23,090 bases of DNA from a virus. A program made the position numbers and the translations under genes. The stretch covers positions 1 to 23,090 of IMG/VR virus record IMGVR_UViG_3300009506_000214. One strand, written 5' to 3'. Below, piece after piece: positions 12,966-20,234 of the stretch. The first letter of the stretch is position 1. Each line of letters opens with the position of its first letter. The notes under the pieces were generated by a model. The model saw only the letters and a program-made list of their open reading frames with translations. It ran no database searches and had not been told where the DNA came from.

Positions 12966-13745
12966 TTACGAAAATACGCTAGCTACTTTATCTGCAATTT
13001 CAGATTCTTCTTCATCAGATAAAACATCTGAAGTTTCAGACTCAGCACGCCTAGCTGCAAAAATATCTTTTAATGAAACTCCTCTAACAATTTGTTCCAT
13101 TTCTTCAGTAGTAAGCTTGATTGCTGATTTAGAAAGGTCAAACAATTCATAATCATCAAGATTAACTTCATCCTTATTCTGAGAAGGGATAGCAAAAATC
13201 TTTCTATTTCTACCAGTACCCTGTACATTCAGAATAATATCAAAACTAGTTAGACCAATTGGGTCTCCAGAATCATTCAAAAATGATTTTTCCAAGGCAT
13301 TAAATTGGTCAAACAATGTACGCCCACCAGATAAAATTCTTACTTTATTTAATGGTTGTGGTTCTAATTTGCTAACATTTGTACCACATTTGGGACAAAG
13401 CATAGGAAATTGTCCATCCATACTTTTTACATCAAAGTCACATTCTGGACAAGATTTAGCAACGGTTTTATCTAAAACATTAACCCAACCACGCTGTTGT
13501 GGTGTACGATAACCCTTAATATCCTTATAAGTATCAGGATTTTCTAATCTAATACGCTTGTTATTATTTCTAATAGGGTCATCTTCATCGGGAGAAAGTA
13601 CATAACCACTCCCTAACCAATAGCAAAAACTTGTAAAAGCTTCCTCATCCAAAACCCTAATAATATGCTGTCCAGGCGTAAACTGGAAATATACTGGTCT
13701 AGTAAACGTAGACGTTTCTGTATCCTTAAAATTTGCGAATGGCAT
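12966..13745 (-). CDS. Probable single-stranded DNA-binding protein with zinc site
   Basis: The 259-residue protein has an N-terminal PGQHIIRVLDEE strand pair typical of phage ssDNA-binding proteins, a zinc site from CPEC and CPKC (Cys99, 102, 117, 120), a likely oligonucleotide-binding core (NKVRILSGGRTLFDQFNALE ... FDIILNVQGTGRNRKIF), and an acidic, helical C-terminus (VLSDEEESEIADKVASVFS) of the kind that recruits partners. It resembles T4 gp32-like proteins in plan: zinc in the core and an acidic tail. Its place between the RecA-like gene and the helicase block supports this. The call is by architecture, not by a full family match. Confidence 0.75.
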   Translation of the reverse strand: MPFANFKDTETSTFTRPVYFQFTPGQHIIRVLDEEAFTSFCYWLGSGYVLSPDEDDPIRNNNKRIRLENPDTYKDIKGYRTPQQRGWVNVLDKTVAKSCPECDFDVKSMDGQFPMLCPKCGTNVSKLEPQPLNKVRILSGGRTLFDQFNALEKSFLNDSGDPIGLTSFDIILNVQGTGRNRKIFAIPSQNKDEVNLDDYELFDLSKSAIKLTTEEMEQIVRGVSLKDIFAARRAESETSDVLSDEEESEIADKVASVFS

Positions 13746-13746
13746 T

Positions 13747-14058
13747 TTATTTATCCTCCGTCTTTAATAAGTCTTTTAATATTTCTTTTAGCTTTTCAAT
13801 AGTATCTGTTTCTAACTCTGTAATAGCCTGAATTTTCTTCTCATCAGTATCATAATCAGTATTTAGAATTTCACTATTGTAGCTATAACTATAATAAGCT
13901 TTCTCAATACCTAGAAGCTGTAAGCCTCTAATCAACTTAATAGCTTCTGGATTAAGGTCAAGCTTTTCGATGGGTATTTCGTTAATGTAATCCGTAATTC
14001 TCAAACTTCTATAATCACCAAGATGATAAACCCGTTCCACACCTAAGCTTCGATTCAT
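13747..14058 (-). CDS. Conserved phage protein of unknown function (103 aa)
   Basis: The start MNRSLGVERVYHLGDYRSLRITD followed by a helical C-terminus is a pattern I recognise from hypothetical proteins next to phage recombination genes. There is no metal or catalytic motif. Its ATG overlaps the RecA-like stop (ATGA) and AAAGGAGG stands upstream. A consensus promoter inside the recA end (14100-14128) would start transcription about 35 bases before it, so this gene and the ssDNA-binding protein can be expressed on their own. Confidence 0.74.
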   Translation of the reverse strand: MNRSLGVERVYHLGDYRSLRITDYINEIPIEKLDLNPEAIKLIRGLQLLGIEKAYYSYSYNSEILNTDYDTDEKKIQAITELETDTIEKLKEILKDLLKTEDK

Positions 14059-15038
14059 TCAACTTCCTCCTTTCTTTTAGGATTTTCAATTTCAAACTTA
14101 TTATAACACAATTCTACTATTTTGTCAAGGGTATTCTCATTTTCCTCTAAGTATTTCACAGTATTATTCATCCCTTGTGCCATAGTTTCACCTTCAAAAG
14201 TATAATAAGAGCCTCTCCTGTTAATTATTTCCCAAGTTGATGCAAAATCTATAACATCTCTTACATAATCAACTCCTTTATTAAATAAGATTGGCAAATA
14301 AAAACTTCTAAATGGCACACCCAGCTTATTTTTCTTAATTGTAAACTTTGTACTAATACCTATAGTTTCATTATCTTGTTTTATTTCAGTACCTTTTGAT
14401 AAAAACACAATGATTGATGCAAAATGTTTTAAAGCGTAACCACCTGGAGTTGAATAACCACCATGATAAGCACCTATATTAGCTCTTACTTGATTTATAA
14501 ATACAAAAGCTACGTTGCTTTTCTTTATCTCAAATGCATTTCTAGAGCAGAATTTTCTTAAATGTCTAGCTGTTAGTGCTACATTTGTATCAGTAAAATC
14601 ATCATCCATTTCTTTTTCAGGCAATAATGCACCAATAGAATCAAAGATTATCAAACCAAATTTACCAGAAGTAATGCCTCTTTCAGCCATTTCAAAACAA
14701 TCTTCAGCTGTTTTAGGTTGTAGTAGATAAAATTCCCCTTTTTCAAAGTCTCCAATTATCCTTTTAGCATATTTATAATCAACACCAATTTCAGGGTCTA
14801 TATATAAAATATTATCACCAGCTTTGTGTGCCTCTTTAGCAATATTTAAACATAATGTAGTTTTACCAGAGCTTTCAGCACCATAAATTTCAGTAATTCT
14901 TCCCTTTGGTATACCTCCTGTACCTATAGAAATATCTAATGACAATGAACCTGTACTTATAACATCTATATCCTCATTATCATCATCAACCAATACATCA
15001 TTTCTAAAATCTTCTATATCAACTAGAAATTCGCTCAT
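14055..15038 (-). CDS. recA: RecA/UvsX-family recombinase
   Basis: This 327-residue protein has Walker A GAESSGKTT (residues 53-61), the catalytic glutamate in YIDPEIGVD (Glu83), Walker B IIFDSIGALLPE (about 130-141), and the DNA-binding and filament segments FINQVRANIG and TPGGYALKHFAS. These mark a RecA homologue that coats single strands and catalyses strand exchange with ATP. At 327 residues it is close to bacterial RecA but shorter at the C-terminus. It lies between the polymerase and the probable ssDNA-binding protein. A promoter sequence is embedded in its 3' end without harming the reading frame. Confidence 0.95.
   Translation of the reverse strand: MSEFLVDIEDFRNDVLVDDDNEDIDVISTGSLSLDISIGTGGIPKGRITEIYGAESSGKTTLCLNIAKEAHKAGDNILYIDPEIGVDYKYAKRIIGDFEKGEFYLLQPKTAEDCFEMAERGITSGKFGLIIFDSIGALLPEKEMDDDFTDTNVALTARHLRKFCSRNAFEIKKSNVAFVFINQVRANIGAYHGGYSTPGGYALKHFASIIVFLSKGTEIKQDNETIGISTKFTIKKNKLGVPFRSFYLPILFNKGVDYVRDVIDFASTWEIINRRGSYYTFEGETMAQGMNNTVKYLEENENTLDKIVELCYNKFEIENPKRKEEVE
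14100..14128 (-). promoter_or_regulatory. Consensus extended -10 promoter within the recA-like gene
   Basis: TTGACA (14128-14123), exactly 17 bases ending TGT, then TATAAT (14105-14100): both hexamers perfect. Predicted start near 14093, about 35 bases before the 103-aa gene. Confidence 0.8.
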
Positions 15039-15048
15039 AAATTCTCCT

Positions 15049-16911
15049 CTATTTAGTCCAATAATTGTCTATCTTATAATCTACTTTTGCTGGTATTACT
15101 CCTAGAAATGGTTGTTCAGCTTCTTCCATAGAGTTAGTAATAAATTCAACCCCATCATCAAGAATACTTTCATGTACCTCAGCTACCAATTCATCATGTA
15201 CATTCATCAATACCCTTAGTTTATCATCAAATGGATTATTATAAAAAATATTATTTATAGCTATCTTTAAAATGTCTGCTGAACCACCTTGTATAATATG
15301 ATTGACACCTTCACGCATAACTTTTTTCTTGTACCACTCTAATTCTTTGTAATCAGCATAATATGGTTTATCCTCAAAGAATCTTATTCTACCTAAAGGT
15401 GTTTTAGAATATTTTAATTCCCAAACCTTTTCACCAGCTAACTCAATAAATCTTGCTAATTTATTATAACCTAAAAAATAATTCTTTAAATATTCAAATG
15501 CATCTTCTAACGGGATTCCTAGATTATAATATAAACCATAAGCTGAAGTACCATAAATTACTGCAAAGTTAACAGTTTTACCATTAAATCTATCATCATC
15601 TGTAACGTTTTCTAACTTTTTATCATAAATTAGTGATGCTGTTAATCTATGAATATCAGTACCATTTAGATAAGCTTCTATGATTTTAGGTTCACCACTA
15701 ACTGCACCCATTAATCTTAATTCAGCTTGACTATAATCAGATGTAACTATCTTAAATTCTGGTCTAGCTACAAAACAATTTCTGTATCTATTGTCTCTAG
15801 GTTGGTTATGTAAGTTAGGTTTAGAGCTGCTAAATCTACCTGTAGTAGTACCAACCTGATTAAAACTACTATGTATCCTATTTGTCTTAGGATTTATAAC
15901 ACTAATTACTTTTTCACCATAAGTTGATATTAGCTTATCATAACTCTTATATTCTAATATATTGCTTATTATAGTTTCTTTCTTATAATCCTTTAATATT
16001 TTCTCATTTACACTATCTACAGGTATACCAACTAAATTCAATGCTCTAGTTAACTGTTTATAGCTACTGATGTTAAATAAATTTGTGAAAACATTTGCTA
16101 CGGAGTCAAAATCAGTAATTTCGGAAAGTGCTGTCCTATCACGTTTTGTCTTTACTGGTATATAAAAATCATCACAAACTTCCAAAGCTGTTTTATTTTC
16201 ATAAAGTTTCTTATTCTTATATACCAGCTCTGATAGAATTTCGTTGGAGAAATATTCTTTTTGTTTCTCATTATCTTTGATAATATTTCTCCACTTATCA
16301 ACATCTAATAAAACACCATCATACTCCATCTTAGCAACAGCTGGCACTAATTTTAATTCTAAATTAACTACTTTTTCTAATTTTAAATTTTTTATTCTTT
16401 CTTCCTGTAATCTTTTAATCTCTCTCAAATATTTTACATCTAGTGAAGCATATATCAACATTTCTTGTGTTACCACAGTAGCATTGATAAATTCGTCACG
16501 TATATCTTTATCAATAATAACTTCTAGATAATTATTACACAATTCTTGATAAGAATATAGATAATTACCTATACCAGCTGTTAATAAAGATTCTATTAAC
16601 ATAGTATCATATACTCTAGTTAATAGAATATCAGTATTAGCTAGTAATACATTAATATCATATTTAGCATTATGTATTACTACTGCTTTATTAGTATTAT
16701 TAATTAAATTAATTAAATATTTTAAATTCTTTTTACCAAAACCAATAACATCAATGATATAAATATTTCCACAAACTTCTAGCTGAACGAGTAGAAGTTT
16801 GTCATTATAATAATCCAAACCAGCACTTTCAGTATCCAAAGCTATTTCATCACACTTTTGTAAGTCTGTCAATAAATTTTCAGCATCGCTCAGGCTTTGT
16901 AAAATATTCAT
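15049..16911 (-). CDS. polA: DNA polymerase, family A, with 3'-5' exonuclease domain
   Basis: The 620-residue enzyme has a DEDDy proofreading domain (Asp26 and Glu28 in ALDTESAG, Asp85 in HNAKYD, Tyr154 and Asp158 in YASLDVKY) and a Pol I palm: motif A SDYSQAELR (392-399), motif B with Lys445, Phe449 and Tyr453 (NGKTVNFAVIYG) and motif C NVHDELVAEV (571-574 VHDE). The phenylalanine in motif B predicts discrimination against dideoxynucleotides. There is no 5'-3' exonuclease domain, as in phage Pol I-like replicases. Motif A has Ala where most have Ile (DYSQIELR). ATG 16911 has AAGGAG upstream, and the gene is first in the left block, about 56 bases after the start predicted for the promoter at 16974-17002. 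Confidence 0.96.
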   Translation of the reverse strand: MNILQSLSDAENLLTDLQKCDEIALDTESAGLDYYNDKLLLVQLEVCGNIYIIDVIGFGKKNLKYLINLINNTNKAVVIHNAKYDINVLLANTDILLTRVYDTMLIESLLTAGIGNYLYSYQELCNNYLEVIIDKDIRDEFINATVVTQEMLIYASLDVKYLREIKRLQEERIKNLKLEKVVNLELKLVPAVAKMEYDGVLLDVDKWRNIIKDNEKQKEYFSNEILSELVYKNKKLYENKTALEVCDDFYIPVKTKRDRTALSEITDFDSVANVFTNLFNISSYKQLTRALNLVGIPVDSVNEKILKDYKKETIISNILEYKSYDKLISTYGEKVISVINPKTNRIHSSFNQVGTTTGRFSSSKPNLHNQPRDNRYRNCFVARPEFKIVTSDYSQAELRLMGAVSGEPKIIEAYLNGTDIHRLTASLIYDKKLENVTDDDRFNGKTVNFAVIYGTSAYGLYYNLGIPLEDAFEYLKNYFLGYNKLARFIELAGEKVWELKYSKTPLGRIRFFEDKPYYADYKELEWYKKKVMREGVNHIIQGGSADILKIAINNIFYNNPFDDKLRVLMNVHDELVAEVHESILDDGVEFITNSMEEAEQPFLGVIPAKVDYKIDNYWTK

Positions 16912-16973
16912 AAAACTCCTTATAGTATGTTTAAGCTTAATAATATATTTGCTTCCCCTTCTTGTGCATTAAA

Positions 16974-17002
16974 ATTATACCACACAAGTATTGTTTTGTC
17001 AA
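16974..17002 (-). promoter_or_regulatory. Consensus extended -10 promoter for the polymerase block
   Basis: TTGACA (17002-16997), 17 bases ending TGTGTGG, then TATAAT (16979-16974): both perfect. It shares TGTGTGGTATAAT with the plus-strand promoter on the other side. Predicted start near 16967. Confidence 0.88.
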
Positions 17003-17014
17003 TAGCTAAAAGTG

Positions 17015-17034
17015 ATTCTAATGAAATTCTAATG
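17015..17034. repeat. Phased direct repeat, possible regulator site
   Basis: ATTCTAATG occurs twice (17015-17023 and 17026-17034), 11 bases apart, about one helical turn, placed between the divergent -35 elements. This is a common layout for a regulator that binds as a tandem pair; it is short and could be chance. Confidence 0.4.
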
Positions 17035-17044
17035 TTTAAAGTAC

Positions 17045-17073
17045 TTGACATTGGTGTAAATGTGTGGTATAAT
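17045..17073 (+). promoter_or_regulatory. Consensus extended -10 promoter for the rightward block
   Basis: TTGACA (17045-17050), 17 bases ending TGTGTGG, then TATAAT (17068-17073): both perfect. Predicted start near 17080, so the leader to the first gene is about 80 bases and begins at the palindrome. Confidence 0.88.
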
Positions 17074-17084
17074 TAATATACACT

Positions 17085-17104
17085 ATAAGACAAGTATGTC
17101 TTAT
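17085..17104. promoter_or_regulatory. Perfect 8-bp inverted repeat, possible operator or 5' hairpin
   Basis: ATAAGACA (17085-17092) and TGTCTTAT (17097-17104) flank AGTA. It spans about +5 to +24 of the rightward message and lies just downstream of the start predicted for the leftward promoter at 17122-17150, so one bound protein could block both. It could also fold as an RNA hairpin. Confidence 0.55.
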
Positions 17105-17121
17105 GTATCAATCTGGTATAT

Positions 17122-17150
17122 ATTATATCATAAACAGCAAGATTTGTCAA
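17122..17150 (-). promoter_or_regulatory. Second leftward consensus promoter, facing the rightward one
   Basis: TTGACA (17150-17145), 17 bases ending TGA, then TATAAT (17127-17122): both perfect. Predicted start near 17115; the message would run antisense across the rightward promoter and on to the polymerase gene. Confidence 0.82.
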
Positions 17151-17159
17151 GGAGTATTT

Positions 17160-17342
17160 ATGAGTAAATCACCTGCTATGAAGCTTACTTGGGGTACAAC
17201 CAAAGAAGTTGCTATCAAGAATTTAAAGAAACATCTTGATACAACTTTACGTGATTTGGATTCTGGTAGGGAGGAATTTTTATTTGAAATTAGGGATTAT
17301 TGCAATAATTTAATCAGAAAGGAGTGGTCTAAAAAAAAATGA
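17160..17342 (+). CDS. Small basic protein (60 aa)
   Basis: ATG 17160 has AAGGAG five bases upstream and is preferred to an in-frame ATG at 17103 that lies inside the control region. The product (MSKSPAMKLTWGTTKEVAIK) is basic and helical, ending in a lysine-rich tail encoded by a run of nine adenines (17331-17339) that also leads into the next start (ATGA overlap). As the first gene of the rightward block it might be a regulator or anti-host factor, but no motif is recognised. Confidence 0.72.
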   Translation: MSKSPAMKLTWGTTKEVAIKNLKKHLDTTLRDLDSGREEFLFEIRDYCNNLIRKEWSKKK

Positions 17343-17539
17343 GTAGAAATAATGATGTTACTGTTAGTGGAGGATGTTCTGGTTTTACTAGCCTATTAAC
17401 TATAGCATTTATTGTGTTAAAGTTAACAGGTTATATTGATTGGTCATGGTGGTGGGTTTTATCACCTATTTGGATTAGTATTCTTTTAGCAATATTTATT
17501 ATTTTTATTGCTATAATTGTAGTGGCATTGAGTGACTAA
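17339..17539 (+). CDS. Small two-helix membrane protein
   Basis: The 66-residue protein has two hydrophobic segments (about residues 14-31 and 41-63) around a WSWWWVLSPIWI motif, which I recognise as a widespread phage small membrane protein. A short polar N-terminus with GGCSG precedes them. The start overlaps the upstream stop and follows the A9 run. Function is unknown; holin-like or exclusion roles are possible. Confidence 0.74.
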   Translation: MSRNNDVTVSGGCSGFTSLLTIAFIVLKLTGYIDWSWWWVLSPIWISILLAIFIIFIAIIVVALSD

Positions 17540-17763
17540 TGGCACTAAAAACTAAAAAAGGTAAGTATAAATGTTCATATTGTAATAAAGAGTATGACAA
17601 TCCTACACAAGCTGATACGTGTAGGATTAATCACGATTTAGTATATGTACCACTTTCTAAGGAGGATATAAACAGATTGGCTCAATTTATAATTACCAAG
17701 GAGGAAAAATTATTAACTGAATCTATGGTAAAATCAATATTGAAACATCGGAGAGTAGTGTGA
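17539..17763 (+). CDS. Phage zinc-finger protein (C2H2-like, 74 aa)
   Basis: A single zinc finger (YKCSYCNKEYDNPTQADTC, RINHDL) is followed by YVPLSKEDINRLAQFI and LLTESMVKSI. This exact order of a C-x2-C...C-x3-H finger plus a V-P-L-S-K-E-D-x-N-R-L helix is one I recognise as a conserved phage protein of unknown function, probably a small DNA- or RNA-binding adaptor. Its start overlaps the previous stop by one base (TAATG). Confidence 0.82.
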   Translation: MALKTKKGKYKCSYCNKEYDNPTQADTCRINHDLVYVPLSKEDINRLAQFIITKEEKLLTESMVKSILKHRRVV

Positions 17764-17942
17764 AATGTTTTTACTGCAACGAAATTATAGAGACAGAGTA
17801 TAGAATGATACCATTGGAGAAACCTTATGTAAATTTATTTGTTCACAAATCTTGCTACGAATCTGTGGATATAAGAGCTTATATCTACAAAAATATAGAA
17901 AAAATCTTAAAATATATAGAGGAATTGAATGAAAAACGATAA
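17760..17942 (+). CDS. Small zinc-binding protein (60 aa)
   Basis: The start is a GTG at 17760 that overlaps the upstream stop (GTGTGA), with GGAG six bases upstream. The protein starts MKCFYCNEIIETEYRMI and has FYCN plus HKSCYESV, giving a C-x2-C...H-x2-C zinc site, and ends in a helix (YIYKNIEKILKYIEELNEKR). No specific family is recognised. Confidence 0.72.
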   Translation: MKCFYCNEIIETEYRMIPLEKPYVNLFVHKSCYESVDIRAYIYKNIEKILKYIEELNEKR

Positions 17943-18081
17943 AAATCAACCAAAAGTAGAAAAGTATGATATACTTAATAATGAGGATAGTGAAAAATGT
18001 CCGATTTGTGGCAATAAAGTATTTGTAGAAAGTAAATGTGCTTTTTGTATAGAATGTGGTTGGAGCATGTGTAGCAATTAG
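17929..18081 (+). CDS. Very small zinc-ribbon protein (50 aa)
   Basis: ATG 17929 overlaps the end of the previous gene and has AGAGGA five bases upstream. After a charged N-terminus it encodes KCPICGNKV and CAFCIECGW, a double C-x2-C zinc ribbon, and ends MCSN. It is one of several tiny zinc proteins at the head of the rightward block, consistent with a set of host-takeover or regulatory factors; that role is inference. Confidence 0.72.
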   Translation: MKNDKNQPKVEKYDILNNEDSEKCPICGNKVFVESKCAFCIECGWSMCSN

Positions 18082-18089
18082 GAGAATAC

Positions 18090-18782
18090 ATGGGAGAGAA
18101 GAGGCTATCAACACCTAATAAAGCAAGATTGAGAAATTTAAAGCAATACAAAGATTTATCTGATGAAGAGTTTGATGAATTATGGGCTAAGAAAATTTTA
18201 GATTTAGAGCCAGTTAAAGAGTTTGAACAAAGGATTGAAAGAAAATTAGAAGAGTTTGAAAAAGATTATGACCTATCTGATATGAAGTTTAATGATAGAG
18301 AAACTTTGAGAGCATTGGCACAAACCCTAATTACTTTAGAAGACTATGAACAATTATCTTATAAAATAAGAGGAGAGGGTAACTTACAAGACAATCTTAT
18401 TCAACTAGATAAACTAAATAAATTTATGTCAGATTTAAGGTCTGATATATCTAAAATGCAGGATGATTTAAAAATTTCTAGAAAGGCAAGGAAAGCTAGC
18501 GGTGAGGAATCTGTAATTTCTTTTCTAGAAGAATTGAAGGAAAAATCAAGAGCATTTTTAGAAGAGAAGATGATGTATATCTTCTGTAATAAATGCAACA
18601 TGCTGTTAGCTACAACCTGGTTTTTATATCCAGATAGTGATAAAAATAAAATTACTTTAGTATGCAATAGAAGATTAGATAATGATGAAGTATGTGGTAA
18701 TAAAGTTACAATCACTTCTAAAGAATTATTTGAAATGAATGGTTCTAATAAGCTAGAAATTATGCCTGAAAGTATGAGATAA
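18090..18782 (+). CDS. Phage protein with C-terminal zinc site, possible small terminase subunit
   Basis: The 230-residue protein begins STPNKARLRNLKQYKDLSDEEF, has a long helical middle (LDKLNKFMSDLRSDISKMQDDLKISRKAR region) and a C-terminal four-cysteine site (CNKC at 166-169, Cys192, Cys202). This plan reminds me of small phage proteins sometimes annotated as small terminase subunits, which bind the packaging site and recruit the large subunit. No large subunit lies within the window, so this is tentative. The following gene starts directly after its stop. Confidence 0.6.
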   Translation: MGEKRLSTPNKARLRNLKQYKDLSDEEFDELWAKKILDLEPVKEFEQRIERKLEEFEKDYDLSDMKFNDRETLRALAQTLITLEDYEQLSYKIRGEGNLQDNLIQLDKLNKFMSDLRSDISKMQDDLKISRKARKASGEESVISFLEELKEKSRAFLEEKMMYIFCNKCNMLLATTWFLYPDSDKNKITLVCNRRLDNDEVCGNKVTITSKELFEMNGSNKLEIMPESMR

Positions 18783-18783
18783 T

Positions 18784-19488
18784 ATGTCAATTCTAGGAGT
18801 TATACCAGCAGCTGGTGAAGGTAAGAGATGGGGAGGATATTTAAAAGAATTTCTCCCAATTAATGAAGAAGAAAAAGTTATAGACCATCTAATAAGAAGT
18901 ATGAAATTAGCTGGTGCTACAAAGTTTTTAGTTATATCTAATCCAGAAAAGATAGCAGCTCATTCAAAGTATTTATCTAGTAGATACGATAATATTTTTT
19001 ATATCATGCAAACAAGACAATTAGACATTTGGGGAGCTATGCTAGCTAGTTTACCATTCTCAGAAGATTACAATTTATTTGGTTTTCCAGATACTTATTT
19101 TGATACAGATGCTTATAATTTTAATTACCAAGCTAGGGTATTTGGTAAAGCGGAAAACTTATTTATAGGTATGCATGAGACAAATATGCCTGAAAGGTTT
19201 GGTGTATTGTATAATAACAAGATGGTTGATAAGAGAACAGATTTACCAAAAGATACTTATCTAGCTTGGGGACCATTAATATGGACAAAAAACGTAGCGA
19301 ATTATTGGTTAGAAAGAGATAGAAAAGCACCGATATTACATTATAATGATGCAATAAATTTAGTAATGGATAAGTTTGGTTACAAAATTTTTAAAATAAA
19401 AAGTTATATAGACTTTGCTAGCTGGAAGGACTATTTAATGTTTTTAGAAAGGATAATATGGGATACAGATTCGGACAATTATCAGTAG
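18784..19488 (+). CDS. Sugar nucleotidyltransferase-like protein (RmlA/IspD type)
   Basis: This 234-residue protein starts LGVIPAAGEGKRWGGYLKEFLPI, the G-x-G-x-R-(W)-(x)n-L-K-E signature of enzymes that join a sugar phosphate to a nucleoside triphosphate to make NDP-sugar, followed by VIDHLIRSMKLAGATKFLVIS and the GFPDTYFDTDAYN segment that holds a metal-binding aspartate. It would supply activated sugar donors for the glycosyltransferases downstream. The specific sugar is unknown, and the protein is shorter than full-length RmlA (about 290). Confidence 0.8.
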   Translation: MSILGVIPAAGEGKRWGGYLKEFLPINEEEKVIDHLIRSMKLAGATKFLVISNPEKIAAHSKYLSSRYDNIFYIMQTRQLDIWGAMLASLPFSEDYNLFGFPDTYFDTDAYNFNYQARVFGKAENLFIGMHETNMPERFGVLYNNKMVDKRTDLPKDTYLAWGPLIWTKNVANYWLERDRKAPILHYNDAINLVMDKFGYKIFKIKSYIDFASWKDYLMFLERIIWDTDSDNYQ

Positions 19489-20234
19489 TATTAATGATAT
19501 GGAATAGAAATTATAATAATAGATTATTTCATTTTTTAACTACTTTGGGAAAATTTCAAAGTATTAAACCAGCTGAAATAATTGTAGTTGATACGAGTAA
19601 TAGAAGAGATATACAAGAATCCATAGAAGATGATGTACTAAGATCAGATAATTCATCAGTTTTATTAATAAGAAAAGCTATGGATTTTCCACATAAAGCA
19701 TTGGCTTTAAATATTGGTATAAGAGCAACTGATTCTAGTAGTAATTATATTTTAACTACAGATGTTGATATGGTATTTCCACAGAATTGGATTGAAAATT
19801 CATTTAATTATGTAGGAGAGGATACTTTAGTATTATCAGAACCATCAAAATTACCACAAGAATTTAACAAAGAATTACCTAAAATAAACTGGAATGGAAT
19901 AAATTGGGGTAAATTATATAATCTATCAGTACCTTGGGGAAAAGCTGGTGGACCAGGCAATGGACAAATACTTCCTAGAGACTGGCTATTTGATGTTAGA
20001 GGATATAATGAGATATTCAAAGAAGGTCAAGATGCTTATGATATGGATATGTGGAGGAGAGCTAAGAAAGCTGGCTTGAATATACGCTGGTGGGGTAGAA
20101 GATGGAATCAATTCTTACACTTGTGGCATCCAATCTCTGAGTGGAAGGGTAAAAATCACAAATATGTAAATGCACAATATAATAAGAATGATCCAGATGT
20201 TATAGTAAATAAGGATAACTGGGGTGAGTTTTGA
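19458..20234 (+). CDS. Glycosyltransferase, GT-A fold (family 2/27-like)
   Basis: The protein shows an N-terminal LSVVLMIWNRN strand, EIIVVDTSNRR, then the metal-binding DVD at 102-104 (TTDVDMVFP) and a C-terminal acceptor domain with GGPGNGQILPRDWLFDVRGYNE and DAYDMDMWRRAKKAG, the layout of GT2 enzymes with a GalNAc-transferase-like C-terminal domain. It would transfer a sugar from a nucleotide donor to a growing glycan or protein. It overlaps the nucleotidyltransferase by 31 bases, with AAAGGA before the ATG. Donor and acceptor are not predictable here. Confidence 0.85.
   Translation: MGYRFGQLSVVLMIWNRNYNNRLFHFLTTLGKFQSIKPAEIIVVDTSNRRDIQESIEDDVLRSDNSSVLLIRKAMDFPHKALALNIGIRATDSSSNYILTTDVDMVFPQNWIENSFNYVGEDTLVLSEPSKLPQEFNKELPKINWNGINWGKLYNLSVPWGKAGGPGNGQILPRDWLFDVRGYNEIFKEGQDAYDMDMWRRAKKAGLNIRWWGRRWNQFLHLWHPISEWKGKNHKYVNAQYNKNDPDVIVNKDNWGEF

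Larger units (their letters stand above)
16912..17159. promoter_or_regulatory. Divergent control region
   Basis: This 248-base gap separates the left (minus) and right (plus) gene blocks. It holds two minus-strand promoters, one plus-strand promoter, a phased direct repeat (17015-17034) between the outer promoters and a perfect palindrome (17085-17104) between the two promoters that face each other. No gene is seen in it. Confidence 0.8.

Noticed and set aside
17785-18114. Minus-strand frame opposite the small zinc genes
   Set aside because: The plus strand here has three overlapping genes with zinc motifs and ribosome sites; the opposite frame has none.
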